Positions 1 to 5,871 of a DNA stretch of 20,221 bases are shown piece by piece. How positions within the stretch are numbered: position 1 is the stretch's first letter; every line of letters begins with the position of its first letter. Source of the stretch: a virus; the IMG/VR virus record IMGVR_UViG_3300046683_000131, positions 1-20,221 of that record; one strand, written 5' to 3'. The notes beneath the pieces are model-generated. The model was not told where the DNA came from, searched no databases, and was given only the letters and a program-made list of their open reading frames with translations. Made by a program: the position numbers and the translations under genes.

Positions 1-2
1 AT

Positions 3-1040
3 TGCTGCGTAACCTCGCCGCCGTATTGGGGCTTGCGGGATTATGGCACGGCTAAGTGGGAAGGTGGTGTTCTAGGGTGCGATCATCAGGAAAGCGCGCC
101 ATCTCGCACCGCCGCGAGCATCGCATCATCCAGTCTCGACGGCGGAAAGGGCAGCGTTCACCTAAGTCACCAGTTTAAGGGCGATTGCCTGCGCTGCGGT
201 GCCCGACGCATCGACTCCCAGATCGGCCTCGAATCCACCTATCAGGAATACGTCGAGCAGATGGTGGCCGTGTTCCGCGAGGTGCGGCGGGTCATGAGAC
301 GGGACGGCACATGCTGGCTCAATCTGGGCGACTCCTATGCCGCGTCGCGTTCGTACCAAGTCACCGACAACATGAATCCCGCAGTCGGCCCTACGCGCCA
401 CCTAGGCCGCGCTGTGCCGCCCGCCGGGCTCAAGCAAAAGGATTTAGTGGGCATCCCCTGGCGCGTCGCCTTCGCGCTCCAGGACGATGGGTGGTATCTG
501 AGACAAGACCTGATCTGGTCAAAACCCAACCCGATGCCGGAGAGCGTCACGGATCGATGCACGAAGGCGCACGAGTATCTGTTTCTGCTGACCAAGAGCG
601 CAAGATACTACTACGATGCGGAGGCGATCAAGGAAGGCGCTAGCGCGAACACGCACGCTCGCGGCTCGGGTATCGGTATCAAGAACGCCACGGTCGACCG
701 ATCGAGCAACATCCTACATAACAGCGACTATGCGTCAAAAATCAATGGCTATGTGGATCGCCGCAACAAGCGATCCGTCTGGGAAGTCGCCACACAGCCC
801 TTTAGTGAAGCCCACTTCGCCACCTTCCCGCCAGCCCTGATAGAGCCATGTATCCTCGCGGGGTGCCCGAAGGGAGGGACGGTCCTTGATCCCTTCGGTG
901 GCGCCGGCACCACCGGCCTCGTCGCCGATCGGCTCCAGCGTTCTGCCATCCTGATCGAACTCAATCCCGAATATGCCGCAATGGCGCAGCGCCGCATCTA
1001 TGGCGATTCCCCTCTTTTTACACAGACTGCCGCAGAATAG
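3..1040 (+). CDS. DNA methyltransferase, beta-class N4-cytosine/N6-adenine type (5' partial)
   Basis: Transfers a methyl group from S-adenosylmethionine to an exocyclic amino group of DNA. The reading frame is already open at base 3, and its first residues give the catalytic motif IV, TSPPYWGLRDYG (bases 12-47), so the true start lies before the window and the TTG at 33 is not it. Further motifs are DLIWSKPNPMPESV in the middle and, near the C-terminus, the SAM-binding motif I DPFGGAGTTG (889-918) followed by ELNPEYAAMAQRR. The order IV, target-recognition region, I is that of beta-class enzymes. Phages use such enzymes to protect their DNA from host restriction, or the enzyme may be an orphan regulator; no restriction gene is visible here. 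The recognition sequence, and whether it methylates A or C, cannot be read from the sequence. Confidence 0.92.
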   Translation, partial: CCVTSPPYWGLRDYGTAKWEGGVLGCDHQESAPSRTAASIASSSLDGGKGSVHLSHQFKGDCLRCGARRIDSQIGLESTYQEYVEQMVAVFREVRRVMRRDGTCWLNLGDSYAASRSYQVTDNMNPAVGPTRHLGRAVPPAGLKQKDLVGIPWRVAFALQDDGWYLRQDLIWSKPNPMPESVTDRCTKAHEYLFLLTKSARYYYDAEAIKEGASANTHARGSGIGIKNATVDRSSNILHNSDYASKINGYVDRRNKRSVWEVATQPFSEAHFATFPPALIEPCILAGCPKGGTVLDPFGGAGTTGLVADRLQRSAILIELNPEYAAMAQRRIYGDSPLFTQTAAE

Positions 1041-1404
1041 ACGTGCGTTCCATGGCTGCCCCCTTGCAATCCGTCTAAATAGGCGTAGAGAGGGAACCAG
1101 CGCATTCTTGTTCCGTGCCATTGGGTTGGGCAAAATGCGCTGCGGTCATGACTAGGATCGCAAGGCCCTTGGAAGGCCAAATGGCCTCGGGGCTGATAAA
1201 GATTCGAGATTTGCGCACCGGCCGGGACGATCACCCTGGCCTCCGCCAACAAGCGATCGGATGTGATGGCCCGGTCGGGGCGCACCAAGTTTGGCCGGTG
1301 AGTGCTGTTCTGGGAAGGCAGATAAGTTCCGCTTCGGCGGTAAAATTGCCCCCGTAACCAATCGGGCCCGGCCGCCAATTAAGGAATCCATAGGAATCAT
1401 TCCC
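1041..1404. other. Intergenic gap, no supported gene
   Basis: This stretch between the methyltransferase and the terminase-small-like gene has no ORF with both a good start and a ribosome site. An open stretch at 1200-1301 (frame of codons starting at 1200) has a coding-like third-position composition but lacks a normal start and is preceded by TAA, so it may be a gene remnant. A small hairpin AGGCC-AAAT-GGCCT lies at 1174-1187 without a following T-run, so it is a weak terminator candidate at best. Confidence 0.5.
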
Positions 1405-1941
1405 TTGTCCGAGTCCGAGGTTGTAGAAGCTCCGGGTTGTAAGCCGCTGCGGATTGCATCGCATGAGCGGTATGCCCGCGCGCGCGCCGAAATGCACACC
1501 GCCGTAGAGGCGGCCCGGATCGCCGGATATGCCGACAAAAGCGGCGCCATCACGAAAGTAGAGCGGCGCCGCGATGTCCGGGAGCGGATTGAATACCTGA
1601 CGGGCCAGCCCGAAGAAACGATCAAGGCCAAGCGGCTTGCGCTAGAAGCCTGGCTGTGGCGCGTGCTCCGCTACGATCCCATGATTTTTTGGGACGGTTC
1701 CCGGTTGAGGGAATGGGACCAGATTGACCCCGAAGACCGCACCATGATCGAGGGGCTGATGTTCACCGAAAAGGGCAAGCCGAATCTAAGGGTCGTCTCC
1801 CGGCTCGCTGCCCACATCGAACTCCGCAAAATGCTCGGCGGGGATGCGCCGCAGAAAGTGGCCCAGACCGATCCGAGCGGCGAGCACGCGGCCCCGTTGG
1901 CTCCGGTGATCAATCTCAGCGGGCGGCCGGAGGCGGCTTAA
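1405..1941 (+). CDS. Terminase small subunit-like DNA-binding protein
   Basis: Probably recognises phage DNA for the packaging motor. The segment AVEAARIAGYADKSGAI followed by a basic helix (KVERRRDVRERI) matches the helix-turn-helix of Terminase_2-type small subunits (known family pattern: AA..AGY.....A...L....V...I). A middle LALEAWLWRVLRYDP segment and a flexible Pro-rich tail follow. I chose the TTG at 1405 because AGGA at 1392-1395 gives a 9-base spacing; an in-frame TTG at 1291 would add 38 residues of poor coding character. The gene ends on TAA that overlaps the stop of the convergent minus-strand gene. It is separated from the large terminase by about 4.4 kb of accessory genes, which is unusual. 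It could instead be a regulator with a similar fold. Confidence 0.62.
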   Translation: MSESEVVEAPGCKPLRIASHERYARARAEMHTAVEAARIAGYADKSGAITKVERRRDVRERIEYLTGQPEETIKAKRLALEAWLWRVLRYDPMIFWDGSRLREWDQIDPEDRTMIEGLMFTEKGKPNLRVVSRLAAHIELRKMLGGDAPQKVAQTDPSGEHAAPLAPVINLSGRPEAA

Positions 1942-2120
1942 ACTTCAGTCCGATCGAGCGCGACCAGCGCCCGCACAAGCTTTGCAACGATATCAGGAAT
2001 GTCCGCGTCGCCCTGCGCATACCGAATGGACTGGCGACGCGAGATTCCCAGCACTGGACCGGCGGCATAAGGAGTAAGGCCCAGCTTGTGGAGTTGGGCC
2101 GTGTATTGGGCGGGGGTCAT
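1938..2120 (-). CDS. Small helix-turn-helix (Cro/YdaS-like) protein
   Basis: A 60-residue protein likely to bind DNA as a transcriptional regulator. The region LGLTPYAAGPVLGISRRQSIRYAQG reads as helix-turn-helix: a helix, the turn around GIS, then a recognition helix rich in Arg and Gln. It is followed by IPDIVAKLVRALVAL, a typical dimerising or closing helix in small phage repressors. GAGGGG just upstream (overlapping the TGA of the preceding minus-strand gene) is a good ribosome site for the ATG at 2120. It is the second gene of the unit driven by the promoter at 2466-2494, whose spacer holds a palindrome that could be its operator (inference). Its stop shares TTAA (1938-1941) with the convergent gene. 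Confidence 0.7.
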   Translation of the reverse strand: MTPAQYTAQLHKLGLTPYAAGPVLGISRRQSIRYAQGDADIPDIVAKLVRALVALDRTEV

Positions 2121-2129
2121 GGCGGCCCC

Positions 2130-2438
2130 TCAGTTGCAGGTGAAAGAGCCGATGCCGTGATTCTTGCCGCCGCACGAGCACTCGCAATTCATTGTGCGGC
2201 CCTTGGCGAACATGCAACGCGCGTCGCATTGGTGCTTTGAAGGATTGGACTTGTAGAACACCGACCGTTCCACCGGAACCGCATCGCGCCAAGCCGCGCC
2301 AGCGGCAACGCCAACCATCATCGAAAAGCTGTCAACGCGCTTTCCCTTGACGCCAGGAAACTTGACCGCGAATTCCTTATTGTTCATCGTGGAAATTGCG
2401 ATCAGTTGAGTGTCGCCGTTGAAGTGCTTCATTGCCAT
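2130..2438 (-). CDS. Cys-rich small phage protein with CGGKNHG motif
   Basis: A 102-residue protein of unknown function. The C-terminal part holds H69, C71, C75, C85, C87, C89, H94 and C101 in the pattern CDARC...CECSCGGKNHG, a small metal-binding-type cluster that I have seen in uncharacterised phage proteins. The N-terminal part (MAMKHFNGDTQLIAIS) looks like a short beta-rich domain. The start at 2438 is supported by GGAG (2445-2448) six bases upstream. It is the first gene after the minus-strand promoter and lies nine bases before the helix-turn-helix gene, so the two are probably co-transcribed. Zinc binding is inferred from residue pattern only. Confidence 0.72.
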   Translation of the reverse strand: MAMKHFNGDTQLIAISTMNNKEFAVKFPGVKGKRVDSFSMMVGVAAGAAWRDAVPVERSVFYKSNPSKHQCDARCMFAKGRTMNCECSCGGKNHGIGSFTCN

Positions 2439-2465
2439 TTCCGTCTCCCCGTGGCTCGATGATTG

Positions 2466-2494
2466 ATAGTGTCACAGCGTCACCGTGATGTCAA
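2466..2494 (-). promoter_or_regulatory. Sigma70-type promoter with internal palindrome
   Basis: Read on the minus strand: -35 TTGACA (2489-2494), a spacer of exactly 17 bases, and -10 CACTAT (2466-2471). The expected transcript start is about 20 bases upstream of the ATG at 2438. The palindrome TCAC-C-GTGA (2480-2488) sits inside the spacer, with further GTCA copies nearby (2471-2474, 2491-2493 region), as expected for an operator. It probably drives the Cys-rich and helix-turn-helix genes and may be autorepressed; binding by the latter is inference. Confidence 0.7.
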
Positions 2495-2512
2495 CAGGTC
2501 ATCAAAAAATAA

Positions 2513-3223
2513 ATGAGCACCGGCCATCTTCACGGCGAGGAGAAAAAATCCGACGCAGAGCTGCACAAGATGCTCGGCGAAGGAGACACGCCTGATCTTT
2601 ACGGCCGCAAGGTCAAGCTCGATACGTCGCACGACATTCCCTACGCGGGCGGCATCAGCGTTGACGGCAAAACTGTCTACATCGATCGGACGCTGTACTT
2701 AGATATGATATATGGCAGGCTTGGCGTTCGTGGTATGAGCGGACGCGATCTTAGGCAGGCATGGATTGAGCACGAACACACCGAATGGGCGATCGACGCA
2801 GGCGATAACCCCGTTGACACCTATCCCGCCGCCCATGCGTTTGCGACAGCAAGCGAGCATCATCACGTGATGGTCTTCGGCGTCAACCCCGAGCGCTACG
2901 AAGAGGCCATCCGCCCGGCGCTCGAGCGGTGCCTCAAGCGTGATCCCGAGAACCCGCCCCATGACCTATGGTGCGGTCCCTATCTCGACGATCCAACGCC
3001 ACGGGACAGAGAACTGCTGCGGATATTCCGCGCTAAGGGCGTGGTCGACGCCTTCAAGGCGAGCAAGATCACCGCGGTCTACGGAATCGGTGATCGGGAA
3101 TGCAAGGACTGCCGATATTTCGGCGGGGGCGAGTTGTCGTCATGCGAGAAGGTCTGCGGACTCGTGAGGGCGAATCGTCATTGTAAATGGTGGACGGAAA
3201 AGCGCTCGTCCCGTGCGAGCTAG
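2513..3223 (+). CDS. Phage protein with HEHTE motif and C-terminal Cys cluster
   Basis: A 236-residue protein with two parts. The N-terminal domain has PYAGGISVDGKTVYID followed by WIEHEHTEWAID (H87, E88, H89, E91) and a second His group HHH (116-118), reminiscent of a zincin-like metal site, although the standard HEXXH is absent. The C-terminal 40 residues carry C197, C200, C211, C215 and C224 in CKDCRYF...SC...C...HCKWW, a pattern seen in phage proteins annotated as iron-sulfur (HiPIP-like) or zinc-binding tails. The ATG at 2513 has only a weak AGG upstream. The gene runs divergently from the minus-strand unit and shares its upstream region. Function is unknown; metal-dependent peptidase activity is a guess. 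Confidence 0.72.
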   Translation: MSTGHLHGEEKKSDAELHKMLGEGDTPDLYGRKVKLDTSHDIPYAGGISVDGKTVYIDRTLYLDMIYGRLGVRGMSGRDLRQAWIEHEHTEWAIDAGDNPVDTYPAAHAFATASEHHHVMVFGVNPERYEEAIRPALERCLKRDPENPPHDLWCGPYLDDPTPRDRELLRIFRAKGVVDAFKASKITAVYGIGDRECKDCRYFGGGELSSCEKVCGLVRANRHCKWWTEKRSSRAS

Positions 3224-3309
3224 ACATTTGGGCGGATGTGCAAGTTGCTAATTCTATCGCGATTGGACACATCAAAGCGCGCGTTGATGCAGACAAAAGG
3301 CGTTATCCT

Positions 3310-3447
3310 ATGAAGGACTACCGCGACGACCATTCCAAGTATGGCGAAGCCAAAGACCTCATTCCCAAACAACAAATTATGAACGATCTGCATCAGTCTA
3401 TGACAGACTACAGCGCGACCACTGGAAAGCAATCGATACCGCCATGA
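3310..3447 (+). CDS. Small hypothetical protein
   Basis: A 45-residue polar protein beginning MKDYRDDHSKYGEAK, not recognised. I chose the ATG at 3310 because AAAAGG (3295-3300) lies nine bases upstream. An in-frame ATG at 3187 would add 41 residues, but it overlaps the preceding gene by 37 bases and lacks a ribosome site. Third-position composition is weaker than in its neighbours. Its TGA overlaps the ATG of the following mini-ORF (ATGA at 3444). Confidence 0.4.
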   Translation: MKDYRDDHSKYGEAKDLIPKQQIMNDLHQSMTDYSATTGKQSIPP

Positions 3448-3500
3448 CACCATTCGAACACCATCCCGATCCAGTCGAGACAGAGGAAATAGGAGCCTAA
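3444..3500 (+). CDS. Possible 18-residue coupled mini-ORF
   Basis: ATG at 3444 overlaps the preceding stop (ATGA) and the frame reads MTPFEHHPDPVETEEIGA to TAA at 3500, one base before the GTG of the next gene. It has no ribosome site of its own. It contains the AGGAG (3490-3494) used by the next gene, so its translation could couple the two genes. It may simply be chance. Confidence 0.25.
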   Translation: MTPFEHHPDPVETEEIGA

Positions 3501-3501
3501 C

Positions 3502-3972
3502 GTGGCCGAAAGCATGAAGTCCCTCTACCGGCGCGGCGCAATCTCCGGCAATCAAATGCGCAAGATGGGCGGCCATCGCGAGCCCGACGCGGACGATCGC
3601 AGAAACGGAGGCAAGCCTGCTATCCTGCGCAAAACGACATCCCAACGCGGCAGGATGACCGACTTCGACGGCAAGGCCGGCAAACGTGACCAAGGCGGCG
3701 TTCGTGACCGCGGCGCAGTGCCGGGCAATGAGATAAATCACCCAACCAATCAGCGAGCCGGCGCGATGCCCTCCCGAGGCGCACGCGTCAACAAGGGTGG
3801 GCAGCCGAGCGTCCGGCACATAGATGAGGATCAGAATCCCAAATTTCCCTCGGGTGCCAGCGTAAAAAAAAACGCTAGGCCGGTAGGACGCCAGGGCCTC
3901 GGCGGCACGTCGCCTGGCTTGCGGAGTTCGGGGCCACAGTATGGCGGGCCGTCATCGCGGAAATACGGCTGA
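3502..3972 (+). CDS. Basic, disordered hypothetical protein
   Basis: A 156-residue protein rich in Gly, Arg, Lys, Asn and Pro with almost no large hydrophobic stretches, so it is probably intrinsically disordered and able to bind nucleic acid or a partner by charge (inference). The N-terminus MAESMKSLYRRGAIS may form a short helix. The GTG start is backed by AGGAG (3490-3494). A run of nine A residues (3864-3872) lies inside the gene, flanked by AGCGT and ACGCT. I do not recognise the family. The next gene starts eight bases after its stop. Confidence 0.6.
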   Translation: MAESMKSLYRRGAISGNQMRKMGGHREPDADDRRNGGKPAILRKTTSQRGRMTDFDGKAGKRDQGGVRDRGAVPGNEINHPTNQRAGAMPSRGARVNKGGQPSVRHIDEDQNPKFPSGASVKKNARPVGRQGLGGTSPGLRSSGPQYGGPSSRKYG

Positions 3973-3979
3973 GGGCACG

Positions 3980-4168
3980 ATGGATAATGAGATTGTGCAT
4001 ATCGAACAGCGCTGGTGTGTTGTTTTCAGCAGCGGCGTGATCACCTGCCACTCAAAAGAAGAGGCGCTGGAATTGCTGGCAACCGTCAACTTTGTTGACG
4101 GCAAGCAGTGGACGCCAAAACAAATAGCTGAAATGCACAGCGCGCGGAACGAAGCGGGACGCCGCTGA
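3980..4168 (+). CDS. Small hypothetical protein
   Basis: A 62-residue protein (MDNEIVHIEQRWCVVF...) with a predicted beta-rich N-terminal half (IVHIEQRWCVVFSSGVITC) and a helical C-terminal part including TPKQIAEMHSA. I chose ATG 3980 because GAGGG at 3971-3975 gives a normal spacing; an upstream ATG at 3941 would overlap the previous gene. No family recognised. The TGA overlaps the possible ATG at 4168. Confidence 0.58.
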   Translation: MDNEIVHIEQRWCVVFSSGVITCHSKEEALELLATVNFVDGKQWTPKQIAEMHSARNEAGRR

Positions 4169-4221
4169 TGTCAGGCTTCGGCGTCGCCCCTCTAAGGCAA
4201 TCGAACGGCGAGGATTCATCA

Positions 4222-4467
4222 ATGCCATGGAACTCGAAATCGTTCGCGAGCCGTCATAATCACGCCCTCTCCGGTGCCGGAGCCGCCAAGGCCGCCTCGG
4301 TCGCGAACGCGATCCTTCGGGATAGCGGTGACGAGGGCAAGGCCATCCGGATTGCAAACTCCAAGGTCAAGGGCATGCGCAAGAGGGGCCGTATCTCGGA
4401 CAAGGCACACGCCAAGCATAGCTCGGGGCTCGACGGTGAGCGGGATGTGGACGCGGCTACCGCTTGA
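4222..4467 (+). CDS. Conserved small phage protein (MPWxSKSF...HN family)
   Basis: An 81-residue basic helical protein starting MPWNSKSFASRHNHAL, followed by AAKAASVANAILRDSG, DEGKAIRIAN and a basic tail. This arrangement (MP..SKSF...HN..L....A..AA..AN.......EG.AI..AN) is a widespread small phage or plasmid protein of unknown function. GAGGA (4210-4214) seven bases upstream selects the ATG at 4222; an in-frame ATG at 4168, overlapping the previous stop, would add 18 poorly coding residues. The stop is followed within a dozen bases by the first GCNNC array. Confidence 0.75.
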   Translation: MPWNSKSFASRHNHALSGAGAAKAASVANAILRDSGDEGKAIRIANSKVKGMRKRGRISDKAHAKHSSGLDGERDVDAATA

Positions 4468-4478
4468 ATATCTATCAC

Positions 4479-4568
4479 GCACCGCACCGCGTCGCGTCGC
4501 TCAGCATCGCGTCGCTCAGCATCGCAACGCACCGCGTCGCACCGCAACGTTTCGCGTCGCTCCGCAAC
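4479..4568. repeat. Array of 5-base units GCNNC (array 1, 18 units)
   Basis: Ninety bases divide without slippage into 18 consecutive 5-base units: GCACC, GCACC, GCGTC, GCGTC, GCTCA, GCATC, GCGTC, GCTCA, GCATC, GCAAC, GCACC, GCGTC, GCACC, GCAAC, GTTTC, GCGTC, GCTCC, GCAAC. Seventeen begin with GC and sixteen end with C, while the two middle bases vary. The array begins 12 bases after a stop codon and has no supported protein reading. It is not a CRISPR array (units far too short) and not a simple microsatellite, because only the frame positions are conserved. Confidence 0.85.
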
Positions 4569-4587
4569 GTTCTTATTCATTCAAATT

Positions 4588-4605
4588 CCCTAGCCACTAC
4601 TAGGG
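4588..4605 (+). promoter_or_regulatory. Hairpin CCCTAG-N6-CTAGGG over a ribosome-binding site
   Basis: Perfect 6-bp inverted repeat, CCCTAG (4588-4593) and CTAGGG (4600-4605), with a 6-base loop. Its right arm forms most of the strong AGGGAG (4602-4607) that precedes ATGs at 4612 and 4618. No T-run follows, so it is more likely an operator or translational element than a terminator. Confidence 0.5.
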
Positions 4606-4630
4606 AGAGCGATGAAGATGAATCCCGAGA

Positions 4631-4717
4631 CTCCATCGTCTCCGGGTGATGCTTCATCGAGCATGAAGTGTCCCCTGACAAATCGCTCCGGGCGTAGTGG
4701 GCTCGGAGACGATGGAG
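4631..4717 (+). promoter_or_regulatory. Long inverted repeat sequestering a ribosome-binding site
   Basis: CTCCATCGTCTCCG (4631-4644) is perfectly complementary to CGGAGACGATGGAG (4704-4717), and G-U/G-C pairs extend the stem to about 17 bp. A second hairpin, CTTCAT-CGAGC-ATGAAG (4652-4668), sits in the loop. The right arm ends in GGAG (4714-4717), the ribosome site for the gene at 4727, so folding would hide it. This suggests translational control; the trigger is unknown. Confidence 0.6.
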
Positions 4718-4726
4718 AACTTCGCA

Positions 4727-5317
4727 ATGAAAATTGTTACAGCGCATCTCAAAAGCATATCACCCTATTCACAGGCGAAGCACTACGAAGTAGAAAAGTT
4801 ACAAGGTGAGTCGCACGACGACTATTACCGCCGCACTTGGCGCAATCATATGCACGCCGACGGCAACGGAATGACGTTCATCTCTCCAGGAGCATTCAAA
4901 AACTGCCTATCAGAATCCGCTTTATTCATGTCCATCCCTGTTCCTGGAGGAGGAAAGGCGAAGTACACCAAGAATTTCGAGGCCGGCGTAATGGTAATTA
5001 CGCCAGTGCCGCTTGGTGTGCACCGAGACAAAGTCGAATGCGAATGCCTGTTTTTGCCTTCGGACGGAAAACGTGGCGGGTCGAAACGGGTCAATAAATA
5101 TTATCCATTCTTTCCCAAATGGGAGGCGTCCGTCGAGTTTGTGATTGTGGACGATACGGTGTTGCAATCGTCAGTAATCGATAAGTCCAAGACCGTATTC
5201 GAGCAAGTTCTTATCGGGGCTGGTCAGTTTATTGGTATCGGTCGGTTTAGACCTCGCAAAAATGGATGGTATGGAAGATTCTCGGTGGAGAGCATTAAAA
5301 TCGAGCAAGGAGTGTAA
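4727..5317 (+). CDS. Conserved phage protein of unknown function with Gly-rich GxGxxxxxGxGRF C-terminal loop
   Basis: A 196-residue protein. Recognisable segments in order: KIVTAHLKSISPYSQ near the N-terminus, a YYRRTWRNHMH segment, GMTFISPGAFKNCLSESA, a GKRGGSKRV loop, FPKWEASVEFVIVDDTVL, and near the end GAGQFIGIGRFRPRKNG then WYGRF (residues about 164-185). I associate this pattern with an uncharacterised family in proteobacterial phages. The terminal glycine-rich loop resembles the one in RAMP/ferredoxin-fold RNA-binding proteins, a likeness only. ATG 4727 is chosen because GGAG (4714-4717) lies nine bases upstream; in-frame ATG 4712 and GTG 4697 are alternatives. It is followed three bases later by the winged-helix gene, so the two form an operon. 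Confidence 0.68.
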   Translation: MKIVTAHLKSISPYSQAKHYEVEKLQGESHDDYYRRTWRNHMHADGNGMTFISPGAFKNCLSESALFMSIPVPGGGKAKYTKNFEAGVMVITPVPLGVHRDKVECECLFLPSDGKRGGSKRVNKYYPFFPKWEASVEFVIVDDTVLQSSVIDKSKTVFEQVLIGAGQFIGIGRFRPRKNGWYGRFSVESIKIEQGV

Positions 5318-5320
5318 CCT

Positions 5321-5824
5321 GTGCCCGATTTCAAGCAATCGCGCGAAAGTCAGATTATATATGATCTCTTTCGCAACATCCGCAATAGAGACCCGGCGCT
5401 GATCACTTGGGACGAGTTGCTGGAGGCAACGGGGAAACAGCGCCGCACCCAGATTGCCGGCGCAATCATGACGGCAACTCGCCGCGCTAGAAAAGACGAT
5501 CAACTTGTCATCGAATGTGATCGAGGACTCGGATATCGGCTGCGTATAGACAAAGAATTATCCATCAGTGGACAACGAGCAATCGATCGGTCTCGACGTA
5601 TCCAACGGACGGGACTACAAAAGATGGATTGTGCGGACATCAGCAAACTCGATGCTGAGAACAAAGCAATTCACAATGTTCGCAAAAGTGTGCTTGAACT
5701 TGGAATGCTCACGACCCGCCCGAGGACGGTGGCAAGCGTCACGCAGATGGTTATGCGGAAACATAATCAGCTTGACGAGCAAGAGTTGCTAGCAGCCGCC
5801 AAAGAAGCTCTGAGCCGCCGGTAA
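5321..5824 (+). CDS. Winged-helix DNA-binding protein
   Basis: A 167-residue protein. Residues about 6-72 read as a winged helix-turn-helix: helices around IIYDLFRNI and TWDELLEATG, a recognition helix QRRTQIAGAIMTATRRA, and a wing hairpin LVIECDRGLGYRLRI that matches the closing motif (RGxGYRL) of OmpR/PhoB-type DNA-binding domains. The remaining part is helical and charged. There is no receiver domain. GTG 5321 follows AAGGAG (5307-5312) with eight bases spacing, and the gene starts three bases after the preceding stop, so it is co-expressed with the Gly-loop protein. It may regulate this island or act at the flanking arrays (inference). Confidence 0.65.
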   Translation: MPDFKQSRESQIIYDLFRNIRNRDPALITWDELLEATGKQRRTQIAGAIMTATRRARKDDQLVIECDRGLGYRLRIDKELSISGQRAIDRSRRIQRTGLQKMDCADISKLDAENKAIHNVRKSVLELGMLTTRPRTVASVTQMVMRKHNQLDEQELLAAAKEALSRR

Positions 5825-5833
5825 TAACTACTA

Positions 5834-5871
5834 CACTGCGGCGCCGCAACTTGACGCTGCGCGCCGCAGTG
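5834..5871. promoter_or_regulatory. Perfect 11-bp inverted repeat at the head of array 2
   Basis: CACTGCGGCGC (5834-5844) and GCGCCGCAGTG (5861-5871) are exact reverse complements with a 16-base loop, beginning nine bases after the stop of the winged-helix gene. It could be a transcript-end hairpin (but no T-run follows) or a protein-binding site. It overlaps the start of the second GCNNC array. Confidence 0.6.

Noticed and set aside
1174-1187. Rho-independent terminator
   Set aside because: The stem is only 5 bp and no T-run follows.
3220-3819. 199-residue minus-strand ORF
   Set aside because: Antisense shadow of the disordered protein at 3502-3972, with no ribosome site and odd hydrophobic composition.
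4612-4809. 65-residue ORF as an independent gene
   Set aside because: It has a good ribosome site but low-complexity Ser/Pro composition and overlaps the conserved protein at 4727 in another frame; kept only as a possible leader frame.
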